Assembly (NCBI GenBank): GCA_964544605.1
Contig: CAZJBX010000025.1
Span: forward strand, 1 to 44,367
From: JAMIFN01 sp964544605
Lineage (GTDB): Bacteria; Pseudomonadota; Gammaproteobacteria; Burkholderiales; Burkholderiaceae_C
Direction: 5' to 3'
Length of the DNA: 44,367 nt
Shown here one piece after another: positions 7,796 through 16,150 of this stretch. Position 1 is the stretch's first letter. Each line of letters begins with the position of its first letter. The translations under genes were made by a program, and so were the position numbers. Below the pieces are notes generated by a model. It saw only the letters and a list, made by a program, of their open reading frames with translations, made no database searches and had not been told where the DNA came from.

Positions 7796-9421
7796 ATGCA
7801 ATTGTTCCGTGCCCTGCATATTCTGCGGGTGATGCTGCGCTACGGCCTTGATGAGGTGGTGCTCAGCAGCTTTGGCCGCCCTGATTTGCTGCGCAAAACA
7901 CGCTTTTTGCGCTGGGGCCGCAAGTTGCAAGCGCCGCGCGGTGAGCGCCTGCGCCGTGCGCTAGAGGATTTGGGGCCGATTTTTGTGAAGCTGGGGCAGG
8001 TGCTGTCCACCCGCGCCGATTTGCTGCCGCCTGATATTGCCGCTGAGCTGCAATTGCTGCAAGACCGCGTGCCGCCTTTTGACAGTGCCGTGGCGGTGGC
8101 CAGTATTGAGCGCAGCTTTGGCCAAAGCATTGATGCGATTTACCTCAGCTTTGAGCGCGAGCCTGTGGCCAGTGCCTCGATCGCCCAAGTGCATTTTGCC
8201 GAGATTGCCGACAAAAACACGGGCGCATGCCTGCCCGTGGCGGTGAAGGTGTTGCGCCCCGGCATGGACAAGGTGATTGCCAAAGATGTGGGCCTGATGC
8301 GGCAGATGGCGACTTGGTTGCAGGCTTTGTCGGAAGATGGCCGCCGCCTCAAGCCGCTGGAGGTGGTGGACGAGTTCGACCGCTATTTGCATGACGAGCT
8401 GGATTTGATGCTGGAGGCATCGAACGCGACCGAGCTGGCGCGCAATATGGCGGGGATGCCGCAGGTGCAGATACCGGCGGTGTATTGGGACTACTGCCGC
8501 AAAGAGGTGATGACGATGGAGCGGGTGCAGCACGCCCTGCCCATCAACCAAGTGGCGGCGCTGCGGGCGGCGGGGGTGGATTTGCCGCAGTTGGCGCGCG
8601 ATGGGGTGACGATTTTCTTCACCCAAGTGTTCAAAGATGGCTTTTTCCACGCCGATATGCACCCCGGCAATTTGCTGGTGAGCACGCGGCCTGAGAGTTT
8701 GGGCCGCTTTATGCTGCTGGACTTTGGCATTGTGGGCAGCCTGAGCGACTACGACAAACGCTATTTGGCGCACAATTTTGCGGCCTTTTTTGACCGCAAC
8801 TACCGCCGTGTGGCTGAGCTGCACATTGAAAGCGGCTGGGTTACGCCAGGGGTGAATGCGAGCGAGTTAGAGAGTGCGATTCGCTCGGTGTGCGAGCCTT
8901 ATTTTGATCGCCCGCTGCGTGAGATTTCATTGGGTATGGTGCTGATGCGCTTGTTCCAAGTCTCGCGCCGCTTCCAAGTTGAGATTCAGCCGCAGTTGGT
9001 GCTGTTGCAAAAGACTTTGCTGAATGTGGAGGGGCTGGCGCGTATGCTGGACCCCGATATGGATTTGTGGCAAACGGCCCAGCCCTTTTTGCACAATTGG
9101 CTCAACGAGCAAATGGGGCCGAAACGCCTGTGGCGCGAGCTGAAAGAAGAAGCGCCGCAATGGGCGGCGATGCTGCCTGCCATGCCGCGCTTGGTACACA
9201 GTTGGCTGGCGCAGCAAACGGGTTTGGATGCAGGGCAGGGTGCAGCGCCCATGCCTGCTGCGGCCAAGGCGCAAGAAGAATTGCTGCTGCGCCTGTTGGC
9301 CGAACAGCGCCGCACCAACGGCCTGCTGCAACAATTGATTTACGCCTTTATGGGCTTTGTGCTGGGCATGTTGTTGAGCTTTTTGCTCTGGCGCTTTGGC
9401 CCCTTGCCCCGATTTTGGTAA
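7796..9421 (+). CDS. ubiB: Ubiquinone biosynthesis protein kinase-like ATPase UbiB
   Basis: UbiB is a membrane-anchored atypical kinase of the ADCK/ABC1 family needed for ubiquinone synthesis; it acts as an ATPase on lipid intermediates. The 541 residues show the family-specific KxGQ motif at 65-68, the Ala-containing nucleotide loop (ASIAQVH), an invariant-Lys region (AVKVLRPG), a catalytic loop (HADMHPGN) and the DFG motif at 309-311. A C-terminal hydrophobic hairpin at about 510-540 (AFMGFVLGMLLSFLLW) should anchor it in the inner membrane. It follows ubiJ by 10 bases and probably shares its transcript. Confidence 0.96.
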   Translation: MQLFRALHILRVMLRYGLDEVVLSSFGRPDLLRKTRFLRWGRKLQAPRGERLRRALEDLGPIFVKLGQVLSTRADLLPPDIAAELQLLQDRVPPFDSAVAVASIERSFGQSIDAIYLSFEREPVASASIAQVHFAEIADKNTGACLPVAVKVLRPGMDKVIAKDVGLMRQMATWLQALSEDGRRLKPLEVVDEFDRYLHDELDLMLEASNATELARNMAGMPQVQIPAVYWDYCRKEVMTMERVQHALPINQVAALRAAGVDLPQLARDGVTIFFTQVFKDGFFHADMHPGNLLVSTRPESLGRFMLLDFGIVGSLSDYDKRYLAHNFAAFFDRNYRRVAELHIESGWVTPGVNASELESAIRSVCEPYFDRPLREISLGMVLMRLFQVSRRFQVEIQPQLVLLQKTLLNVEGLARMLDPDMDLWQTAQPFLHNWLNEQMGPKRLWRELKEEAPQWAAMLPAMPRLVHSWLAQQTGLDAGQGAAPMPAAAKAQEELLLRLLAEQRRTNGLLQQLIYAFMGFVLGMLLSFLLWRFGPLPRFW

Positions 9422-9442
9422 ACCTTTTTTTTCGCTTTGCCC

Positions 9443-10129
9443 ATGTCAAAACTGCCTTTTGTGATTGCCCCTTCGATTTTGTCGGCTGACTTTGCCCGCT
9501 TGGGCGAAGAGGTGCGCGATGTGATTGCCGCTGGTGCGGACTGGATTCACTTTGATGTGATGGACAACCACTATGTGCCCAACCTCACCTTTGGGCCGAT
9601 GGTGTGCCAAGCGCTCAAGCCCCATGCCAAAACCGCCGCTGGGCAGGCCGTGCCGATTGATGTGCATTTGATGGTGGAGCCAGTCGATGAGCTGGCCGCC
9701 GCCTTTGCCCAAGCAGGGGCAAATCTCATCAGCTTCCACCCCGAGGCCAGCCGCCATGTGCATCGCAGTGTGCAGGCGATTAAGGCGGCAGGCTGCGCCG
9801 CAGGCTTGGTTTACAACCCCGCCAGCAGCCTTGATAACTTAGAGTGGATGCTGGAAGAAATTGACATGGTGCTGCTGATGTCGGTCAACCCTGGCTTTGG
9901 CGGGCAGGGCTTTATTGACAGCACGCTGCGCAAAATTGAGCGCGTGCGCCGCATGATTGAAGCCAGTGGCCGCGCCGTGCGGCTGGAGGTCGATGGCGGT
10001 GTGAAGGTGGACAATATCCGCCGCATTGCCGATGCCGGGGCCGATACCTTTGTGGCGGGCAGCGCCATTTTTGGCCAGCCTGATTACGCCGCTGTGGTGG
10101 CGCAAATGCGCCAGCAGTTGGCGGTTTAA
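9443..10129 (+). CDS. rpe: Ribulose-phosphate 3-epimerase
   Basis: Rpe interconverts D-ribulose 5-phosphate and D-xylulose 5-phosphate in the pentose phosphate and Calvin pathways. The 228-residue TIM barrel shows all signatures: APSILSADFARLG at the N-terminus, HFDVMDNHYVPN, DVHLMVEP, SVNPGFGGQ and the phosphate-binding EVDGGV with DTFVAGSAIF. The metal ligands and catalytic aspartates in the FDVMDN and VDGG blocks are intact. ATG 9443 gives the normal N-terminus; an in-frame TTG at 9437 would add only two residues. The stop overlaps the convergent DUF454 stop by 4 bp. Confidence 0.97.
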   Translation: MSKLPFVIAPSILSADFARLGEEVRDVIAAGADWIHFDVMDNHYVPNLTFGPMVCQALKPHAKTAAGQAVPIDVHLMVEPVDELAAAFAQAGANLISFHPEASRHVHRSVQAIKAAGCAAGLVYNPASSLDNLEWMLEEIDMVLLMSVNPGFGGQGFIDSTLRKIERVRRMIEASGRAVRLEVDGGVKVDNIRRIADAGADTFVAGSAIFGQPDYAAVVAQMRQQLAV

Positions 10130-10521
10130 TCGGCGCAGTTTGAATGGCCGCAGGGCGCTTTGCGCTTGGGCTCAGGCCGTGATAGCAAATAGGCGCTGAC
10201 CGCCACAAATGTGGCCGCTACCAAGGCCCACAGCCAAGGCCGATTCGGCACTTGCCACACCATGATGGCAAAGCTGAAAACCATGCTGCCAATGGCGATG
10301 ATTTTGCTGCTGCGGGCGATGGCCCCCTCGCGCTCCCAATCGCCCAGCACTTGGCCGAAATAAGGGCGGCTGAGCATCCAGCGGTGCAGGCGCGGTGAGC
10401 CACGGGCCGCAAAAAACGCCGCCAGCAGGGCAAAGGGCACGCTGGGCATGATGGGCAGCACACTGCCGATGGCGGCCAAGGCCAGAAAAAGGGCGGCCAG
10501 AGCGATGTATAGAAAGCGCAT
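10126..10521 (-). CDS. DUF454 (YbaN-like) inner-membrane protein
   Basis: This small integral membrane protein (131 residues from ATG 10521) has three or four hydrophobic segments. It carries the DUF454 pattern GSVLPIMPSVPFALLAAFFAARGS near residue 20, followed by a helix with W-E-R-E-G. The function of the family is unknown. The reading frame is open further upstream, but that extension is basic, lies within the end of the neighbouring gene and lacks the family pattern, so the start at 10521 (MRFLYIALAAL) is preferred. It lies 20 bases downstream of the glutamate-synthase-like gene on the same strand. The C-terminal Cys/His residues (CGHSNC) are unusual. Confidence 0.8.
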   Translation of the reverse strand: MRFLYIALAALFLALAAIGSVLPIMPSVPFALLAAFFAARGSPRLHRWMLSRPYFGQVLGDWEREGAIARSSKIIAIGSMVFSFAIMVWQVPNRPWLWALVAATFVAVSAYLLSRPEPKRKAPCGHSNCAD

Positions 10522-10541
10522 GGGCTGTTGTGGCGTGGGCT

Positions 10542-12200
10542 TTAGTGCAAGGCGGCGCTGGCAAAGCTGCCCGCCTGCGCTTTGGGCCAGTAATACTGGA
10601 ATACGCGGGGCAGATTGCTGAGGTCGTTTTGCAGCAAATCGCCGTCTTTCACCCACATCAAAATCTGCGCCAGCAGTTGGATTTCTTGCGCACTGACGCG
10701 GCGCACAATGTGCGCGCCAGTGATGTCATTGGGGTGTTGCAAGCCAGCCGCTTCCACCAAATCTTTCAGCGCCTTCAAGGTGTTCTCATGGAAGCTGCGC
10801 ACGCGCTCGGCTTTGTCAGCGGGGTCTAGCGCGCGCTGGCGCTGCGGGTCTTGCGTGGCCACGCCTGTGGGGCAGCGGTTGGTGTGGCATTGCAGGGCTT
10901 GAATGCAGCCCAAGGCGAACATAAAGCCCCGCGCGGCATTGCACCAGTCGGCGCCCAAGGCCATCATGCGGGCGATGTCAAAGGCGCTGACGACCTTGCC
11001 AGCGCAGCCGATTTTGATGTGCTGGCGCAGGCCCACGCCCAGCAGGGTGTTGTGCACCAATTGCAAACCTTCTTGCAGGGGCACGCCGACATGGTCGGTG
11101 AATTCCAGCGGCGCTGCGCCTGTGCCGCCCTCGGCCCCATCAACAACGATGAAGTCGGGCAATATGCTGGTTTGCTGCATGGCCTTGACGATGGCAAACC
11201 ACTCCCAGGGGTGGCCGATGCAGAGCTTGAAGCCCACGGGCTTGCCGCCTGAGAGTTCGCGCAATTGCTGCACAAAGGCCAGCAGGCCCAGCGGCGTATC
11301 AAAGGCCGAATGGGCGGCGGGCGAGTGGCAGTCGATGCCCATAGGGATGCCGCGCGCCTCGGCAATTTCAGGCGTGATTTTGCCCGCTGGCAGCAGCCCG
11401 CCCTGGCCGGGTTTGGCGCCTTGGCTGAGCTTGATTTCAATCATCTTCACCTGCGGGTCTTGGGCCTGTTGGCGGAATTTTTCGGCATCAAAGCCGCCTT
11501 CTGCCGTGCGGCAGCCGAAGTAGCCCGAGGCAATCTCCCAAATCAAATCACCGCCGTGCTGGCGGTGGTAGCGGCTGATGGCCCCTTCGCCCGTGTCGTG
11601 GGCAAAGCCGCCCGCCTTGGCCCCTGCGTTCAAGGCCAAAATCGCATTGGCCGAAAGTGAGCCAAAGCTCATGGCCGAGATATTGAAAATGCTGGCCTCA
11701 TAGGGCTGCTGGCAAGCGGCGTTGCCAATGCGTACGCGAAAATCGTGGCTGGCCACACGGCTGGGCTGCAAAGAGTGGTTGATCCACTCATAGCCATCGG
11801 CGGCGACATCGAGCTGCGTGCCAAAGGGGCGCTTGTCGGATTCGGCCTTGGCGCGCTGATACACCACTGAGCGCTGCGCCCGCGAGAAGGGGGTTTGCTC
11901 GTTCTCTTGCTCTAAAAAATACTGCCGCAACTCAGGGCGGATGGCCTCAAACATAAAGCGGATGTGGCCGGTGATGGGGTAGTTGCGCAAAATGGCGTGC
12001 TTGCGCTGGGCCAAGTCATACACGCCCACGGCGATGAAAAAGCCGCTGAAGGCCAGCAGGCACAGCCAGCCGCCTTTGTGCTGCAAGGCCCAGCCCACGG
12101 CAGCCGCAACAAATAGCAGCAGACTGAGCCAAAAGGGCAAAAAACGCCAAGGAATAAAGGCAGAGGCTTTGCTTTGCGGGTGGTCAGAAACGGGTGTCAT
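10542..12200 (-). CDS. FMN-binding glutamate-synthase-like protein (GltB-type central domain)
   Basis: This 552-residue protein has two N-terminal membrane-spanning segments (about 18-34 and 44-62) and then a TIM-barrel domain like the FMN domain of glutamate synthase. Recognisable blocks are ISAMSFGSLSANAI, GEGAISRYH, KLSQGAKPGQGG, VVDGAEGGTGAAP and the Cys-rich CHTNRCPTGVATQ near residue 450, which in the family contributes to FMN and Fe-S binding. Stand-alone, membrane-anchored versions are common in proteobacteria. Their substrate is not established, and there is no glutaminase domain. It may be transcribed with the HopJ-family and kstD-like genes upstream, although an 82-base gap separates it from the HopJ-family gene. 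Confidence 0.9.
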   Translation of the reverse strand: MTPVSDHPQSKASAFIPWRFLPFWLSLLLFVAAAVGWALQHKGGWLCLLAFSGFFIAVGVYDLAQRKHAILRNYPITGHIRFMFEAIRPELRQYFLEQENEQTPFSRAQRSVVYQRAKAESDKRPFGTQLDVAADGYEWINHSLQPSRVASHDFRVRIGNAACQQPYEASIFNISAMSFGSLSANAILALNAGAKAGGFAHDTGEGAISRYHRQHGGDLIWEIASGYFGCRTAEGGFDAEKFRQQAQDPQVKMIEIKLSQGAKPGQGGLLPAGKITPEIAEARGIPMGIDCHSPAAHSAFDTPLGLLAFVQQLRELSGGKPVGFKLCIGHPWEWFAIVKAMQQTSILPDFIVVDGAEGGTGAAPLEFTDHVGVPLQEGLQLVHNTLLGVGLRQHIKIGCAGKVVSAFDIARMMALGADWCNAARGFMFALGCIQALQCHTNRCPTGVATQDPQRQRALDPADKAERVRSFHENTLKALKDLVEAAGLQHPNDITGAHIVRRVSAQEIQLLAQILMWVKDGDLLQNDLSNLPRVFQYYWPKAQAGSFASAALH

Positions 12201-12282
12201 GGCAGGCGGCTGGTCGGTGGTAAACGATGGGCAAAAACTGAGGCTTATTGTGCCTGTTTTGCTCCGCAGCCAGCTTTAGCCT

Positions 12283-12660
12283 TTATTTGGCCTGCAAAGG
12301 TGGGGCATCAAAATGCAGGCCAGCCCAGCCGTGTTGCATGAATTGGCGGATGTTGGGGTGGCCCTGCCCGTTGGGGTCGGCCTGCACGCCGCGCCAGTGC
12401 TCGGCAAAAAGGCTGAGGGCCTGCGCTGGGCTGAGGCCGTGCAATTGGGCAAAGGCCAGCACGCGGCAAGCGCCTTGGTTCTCGGCGGCGCTGTTGCTTT
12501 GCTCGCCGTTGCGGTAGGCGGTGGCTTGGTGCTTGTAGCGGGCGGCAATATAGGTCAGCACATCGGCAAATTGCAGTTGGCCGCTTTGCACGCCGTGCAG
12601 CAGCTCGGCGGTGTTTTGCGGCGCGGGCTGCTGGGGGTGGCCTTTAGTTGTCGCCGACAT
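12283..12660 (-). CDS. HopJ-family protein
   Basis: This 125-residue protein matches the small family named after the Pseudomonas HopJ type III effector: Y-x8-YRNG-x10-ENQGACRVLAFAQLHGLS, then G-x-GHPNIRQFMQHGW near the C-terminus. Most members are housekeeping-like proteins of free-living bacteria with no link to type III secretion, and no secretion genes are seen here. I chose ATG 12660; another ATG lies three codons upstream at 12669. Either start lies inside the end of the kstD-like gene (overlap about 17 bp), so the two are probably translated from one mRNA. The function is unknown. Confidence 0.8.
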   Translation of the reverse strand: MSATTKGHPQQPAPQNTAELLHGVQSGQLQFADVLTYIAARYKHQATAYRNGEQSNSAAENQGACRVLAFAQLHGLSPAQALSLFAEHWRGVQADPNGQGHPNIRQFMQHGWAGLHFDAPPLQAK

Positions 12661-14392
12661 CCAGGCCAATCCAGTCGGTGTTCTTCAGCGCCATGGGCTG
12701 GCCCACCATGTGCGCCACGGCGCGGAAGCCAAAGGTCATGGCGGGGCCAATGGTCGAGCCTGCGCCGGGGTAGGCTGGCCCCATAACGGAGGCCGAATTG
12801 TTGCCCGTGGCGTAAAGGCCCTCAATGGGCTGGCCGTCTGTGCCGAGCACGCGGGCGTGGATGTCTGTCACCAAACCGCCTTTGGTGCCAATGTCGCCAG
12901 GGTAGAAGCGCACGGCGTAGTAGGGTGCGGTTTCCAGTGCGCCGAGGTTGGAGTTGGGGCCGACGGCGGGGTCGGAATAGTAGTTGTCAAAGGCGTTGTT
13001 GCCACGGCCAAAGTCTTCATCCACGCCCGTTTTCGCAAAGCCGTTGAAGCGGGCCACGGTTTTCTCTAGGGCGGCGGGGTCGAGCCCTGTTTTTTGCGCC
13101 AGCTCGGCAATGGTTTTGGCCTTGATGAAAAAGCCTTGTTTGAGCTTTTTCGCGACGATGGCATCGGGGAAGGATTCGCCCGGCAGCAGCGGCCCAATGG
13201 GGTAGCGCTTGCGGAAGGTGGCATCAAAAATAAACCAAGCGGGGTCGATTTTGCCGCCCGCTTGGTGGCTTTTGAACATGTCTTGCTGGAACTCAGGATA
13301 GGGCTGCGATTCATTGGTGAAGCGCTCGGCCTTGCCATTGACGACCATGCTGTGGGGGAAGTTGCGTTCCATAAAGACGACGCGGTTTTCTTCCTCACCC
13401 GGCACGGTGATGGAGGGCGCGCCCCAGGTTTTGTCCATCAGGGCGGTTTGCGCGCCCAGCTTCATGGCCGCTTGCAGGGCGTCGCCCGTGTTATTGCCCT
13501 TGGGCGTGTGCGACCAGCGGCTTTGGGTGGGCTGGGGCAGGTATTGCTCGCGCAGGGCTTGGTTTTGCTCAAAGCCGCCTGCGGCCAGCATGACAAAGCG
13601 GGCACGGGCCTCGCGTGGGCTGCCGCTTTGGTTGTATTTCACGCCGATGACTTTGCCGCCTTCGGTGATGAGCTCGCTCATGGGCGAGTTCAGCAGCATG
13701 GTGATGCGGTCGCTGCGCTGGCGGGCGGCGGTGAGCAGGGCGGCAATCAGGGCTTGGCCGCCAGAGAGGCTGCGGTCGCGGCTGGTTTTCAAGCGCCAGG
13801 GGAAGTCGAGGTAGTAGCGGGACATGATGCCCATCATCATCTTCATGCCGCCTTTTTCACGGCGCACGACTTTGCCCGCTTCTTTGGCGGTGACGCAGAT
13901 GTGGCCGAGCACAAGGGCGGTTTTATTGCCGTCGCGCATCACTTTCAACCCTTCGAGGCCGAGCTTGCTGGCATCAAAACGGGCGGGGTCCATGGAGCGG
14001 CCGCCTTTGATGCTGCCTTCGATGTGTTGGTAGTAATCGGGGTAGAGCGGCAGGCTGTGATAGGGCTGGCCCACGCCGTCACGCATGTATTCCATCATGC
14101 TGTTGGCGCTTTCGACATAGGCGAGGATGCGCTCATCGGATGACAGACCTTTGGCCGCGCGCTTGACATAGCTGAAGGCGGTTTTCAAATCATCCTTCAC
14201 GCCGTTGGCGGCTTGGTCGTAATTGCAGGGAATCCACAGCACGCCGCCCGAGTAGGCGGTGGTGCCGCCAAAGAGTTCGCTTTTTTCGAGCAAGAGCACT
14301 TTCAAGCCTTGGTCTGCGGCACGCACGGCGGTGAGCAAAGCGCCGCCGCCGCTGCCGACCACAATCAAGTCATAGTTCTTGGAATCGCTCAT
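12644..14392 (-). CDS. kstD: 3-ketosteroid dehydrogenase-like flavoprotein (KstD family)
   Basis: KstD-family enzymes use FAD to remove hydrogens from ring A of 3-ketosteroids, either at C1-C2 or, for the 4(5-alpha) type, at C4-C5. The 582-residue protein has the N-terminal FAD-binding GSGGGA at 13-18 followed by the E-K-S end of the Rossmann strand. The C-terminal half has the family signature: PYYAVRFYPGDIGTKGG (about 490-506), then YATGNNSASVMGPAYPGAGST and GPAMTFGFRAV. The tyrosines at 491-492 lie where KstD enzymes have a catalytic Tyr. I cannot decide between the two regiochemistries from sequence. An AAGGA ribosome site precedes ATG 14392. It lies downstream of the hsaA-like gene, with a terminator between them. 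It could also be a related fumarate-reductase-like flavoprotein, but the C-terminal block argues for KstD. Confidence 0.82.
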   Translation of the reverse strand: MSDSKNYDLIVVGSGGGALLTAVRAADQGLKVLLLEKSELFGGTTAYSGGVLWIPCNYDQAANGVKDDLKTAFSYVKRAAKGLSSDERILAYVESANSMMEYMRDGVGQPYHSLPLYPDYYQHIEGSIKGGRSMDPARFDASKLGLEGLKVMRDGNKTALVLGHICVTAKEAGKVVRREKGGMKMMMGIMSRYYLDFPWRLKTSRDRSLSGGQALIAALLTAARQRSDRITMLLNSPMSELITEGGKVIGVKYNQSGSPREARARFVMLAAGGFEQNQALREQYLPQPTQSRWSHTPKGNNTGDALQAAMKLGAQTALMDKTWGAPSITVPGEEENRVVFMERNFPHSMVVNGKAERFTNESQPYPEFQQDMFKSHQAGGKIDPAWFIFDATFRKRYPIGPLLPGESFPDAIVAKKLKQGFFIKAKTIAELAQKTGLDPAALEKTVARFNGFAKTGVDEDFGRGNNAFDNYYSDPAVGPNSNLGALETAPYYAVRFYPGDIGTKGGLVTDIHARVLGTDGQPIEGLYATGNNSASVMGPAYPGAGSTIGPAMTFGFRAVAHMVGQPMALKNTDWIGLDVGDN

Positions 14393-14498
14393 ATGTTTGT
14401 CCTTTGTGCTGTGGCCCGAATTGGGCTGGGGTTTTGGCTGCTGATTCTAAAAGGGAAGTGCGCCGCCGCAGCCGTGGGCCTGGCCTGCGCACCAAGAA

Positions 14499-14528
14499 AA
14501 AACGCCCGCTGGGTGCAGCAGGCGTTTT
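14499..14528 (-). terminator. Rho-independent terminator of the hsaA-like gene
   Basis: A hairpin of AAAACGCC and GCTG paired with CAGC and GGCGTTTT around a GGTG loop lies 60 bases downstream of the minus-strand hsaA-like stop. Read on the minus strand, the stem is followed by a run of T. It separates the hsaA-like transcript from kstD, which would then need its own promoter in 14393-14498. Confidence 0.75.
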
Positions 14529-14587
14529 GCTTGGGGCTTGAACCCTGGGGCGCAGCCGCAAAGCCGCTGCGCCACCACCTTCGCCGA

Positions 14588-15781
14588 TTAGACGAAGGGG
14601 TCAGGGTTGGGCAGGCCCAGCGCCACAGCGCCTTGGATGCGGGCGTAGTGGTCGGCGTTGTTGGCAATGTGCGAACGGCCCAGTGTGATGTCGCGGAAGT
14701 AGCGCTCAATGGGGTTGTTGCGCCAAGGGCCAGCCGCACCTTGGGCACGCAGCAGCTCGCCGACGATGCCGTGGGCTTGCTTGGGCACGATGGAGGCTTG
14801 CGAGCGCTGCATCAGGCGTTTTTCCAGTGGCATGGTCTCGCCATTGGCCGCCGCTGCAATGGCTTCGCCAAAGTTGCGCAGCATGACGGTTTTGGTCGCG
14901 TCCAGCCACATCATGGCTTCAGTGATGGCCATTTGTGCGTTGGGGTCTTCGGCGGTTTTCGTGCCGTGTTTGCCCACATGGCTCACAGATTTCTCGATAA
15001 AGGCTTCCATCGCGCCTTCTACCGCGCCAATGCTGGAGTTCGATACCGCGCGCTGGAACACTTGTGCGAAGGGGATTTTGTAGATGTAGTTGTCGTTTTG
15101 CGCCAAACCAGGGCGGCCGCGCAGGGTGACATCGTTGGTGATTTGGGTGCGGTGCTTGGGCACGAAGGCGTTTTCCACGACCACATCGTTAGAGCCTGTG
15201 CCGCGCAAGCCAATGACATCCCAGTTTTCTTCGATTTTGAAATCGGTGCGGGGAATCAGCAAAGTCACATGCTCGTAAGCACCCGCTTGGCCTTCAACGG
15301 GCATGACCGAGCCGAGCAGAGCCCAATCAGCGTAGTGACCGCCTGAGTTGTAACCCCAGCGGCCTGAGACTTGGTAGCCGCCTTCAACGGGGGTGACTTT
15401 GGCCACGGGCATATAGCTTGATGACATCAGGGTGCTGTTGTCTTTGCCCCAAACATCTTCTTGGGCTTGCTCAGGGTAGAGGGCCAACTGCCAGGGGTGA
15501 ACGGCCAGTACGCCGTAGATCCAGGCGGTGGACATATCGCCACGGGCCAGGTTCATTTGGATGCAGGCATAGACGCGGGGGTCCATTTCAAAGCCGCCCC
15601 AGCGTTTGGGTTGCATGACGCGGAAAAAGCCCGCTTCGTGCATTTCTTTGATGGTTTGTGGATCCACTTGGCCAGCGGCCTCTTGTGCATAAGAGCGCGC
15701 ACGCAGGGCGGGAATCATGGCCTCAGCTTTGTCGATGAGGGCTTGCGCTTCAGGGGTTAGCCAGTTGTCGTAATTGCTCAT
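14588..15781 (-). CDS. hsaA: Flavin-dependent secosteroid monooxygenase, HsaA-like oxygenase subunit
   Basis: HsaA (TesA2 in Comamonas) hydroxylates 3-hydroxy-9,10-seconandrostatriene-dione to the catechol, using reduced flavin supplied by HsaB. The protein has 397 residues, close to HsaA (about 394), and an acyl-CoA-dehydrogenase fold. It has a helical N-terminus with a GFFRVMQPKRWGGFE block, a central region (SGRWGYNSGGHYADWALLGS; WDVIGLRGTGSNDVVVE) and a C-terminal four-helix part ending with an R-D-I-x-LGRSH block. This matches the two-component monooxygenase branch (Acyl-CoA_dh_2), not true acyl-CoA dehydrogenases. ATG 15781 gives the family N-terminus; the open frame continuing upstream to 16714 has no similarity and overlaps the PP2C gene in antisense. 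No hsaB reductase is in the window. A related aromatic hydroxylase cannot be fully excluded. Confidence 0.85.
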   Translation of the reverse strand: MSNYDNWLTPEAQALIDKAEAMIPALRARSYAQEAAGQVDPQTIKEMHEAGFFRVMQPKRWGGFEMDPRVYACIQMNLARGDMSTAWIYGVLAVHPWQLALYPEQAQEDVWGKDNSTLMSSSYMPVAKVTPVEGGYQVSGRWGYNSGGHYADWALLGSVMPVEGQAGAYEHVTLLIPRTDFKIEENWDVIGLRGTGSNDVVVENAFVPKHRTQITNDVTLRGRPGLAQNDNYIYKIPFAQVFQRAVSNSSIGAVEGAMEAFIEKSVSHVGKHGTKTAEDPNAQMAITEAMMWLDATKTVMLRNFGEAIAAAANGETMPLEKRLMQRSQASIVPKQAHGIVGELLRAQGAAGPWRNNPIERYFRDITLGRSHIANNADHYARIQGAVALGLPNPDPFV

Positions 15782-16150
15782 GGTGCTTTTACCTTTGTCT
15801 GCTTGTGTCAATTTTTTAAGACTTGGGCGGCGCTGTGCTGGCCCAAGTGCGGCAGTTCGATGTGGTTGGCCTAGGGGCCAGCCGATATCGAGCCAAGGCA
15901 GTGTAGCGCCGTTTTTGCGGCCTAGGGTTTGCATTGGGTCAAAAATTTCGCCATCCATGCGGCTGGGGTTCGGGTCTGCGCAGGCGCAAGGCCCAAAATT
16001 GCAGGAACTAAGGGCAGCATCATGCGATACTTGCAGCCCTTGTTTTGGCTTTGTGCTGAAAGAAAATAAGCCCCAATTGCTACCATTGGCGGCTTTTCTA
16101 AGAATAATGTAGCCCTGATTTCGATACTGCCTGAGCTTGAAGCCCTGTCC
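15782..16150. promoter_or_regulatory. 369-base divergent intergenic region between hsaA-like and PP2C genes
   Basis: This is the only gap above 300 bases. It separates divergent genes and so must carry two promoters. I see no coding potential beyond unsupported antisense extensions. It contains one clear inverted repeat (15864-15883, listed separately). A possible plus-strand promoter near TTGCTA (16077) and TAAGAA (16099) for the phosphatase gene is weak. No consensus operator of a known steroid regulator such as KstR was recognised. Confidence 0.4.
15864..15883. repeat. Inverted repeat upstream of the hsaA-like gene
   Basis: GGTTGGCC and GGCCAGCC form an 8-bp stem with one G-T pair around a 4-base TAGG loop. 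It lies 83-102 bases upstream of the hsaA-like ATG and could be an operator or leader hairpin. There is no T run, so it is not a normal terminator. Confidence 0.45.

Noticed and set aside
12283..12660. Type III secretion effector because of the HopJ family name
   Set aside because: Most family members lie in bacteria without type III secretion and no secretion gene is nearby, so the name is not evidence of an effector.
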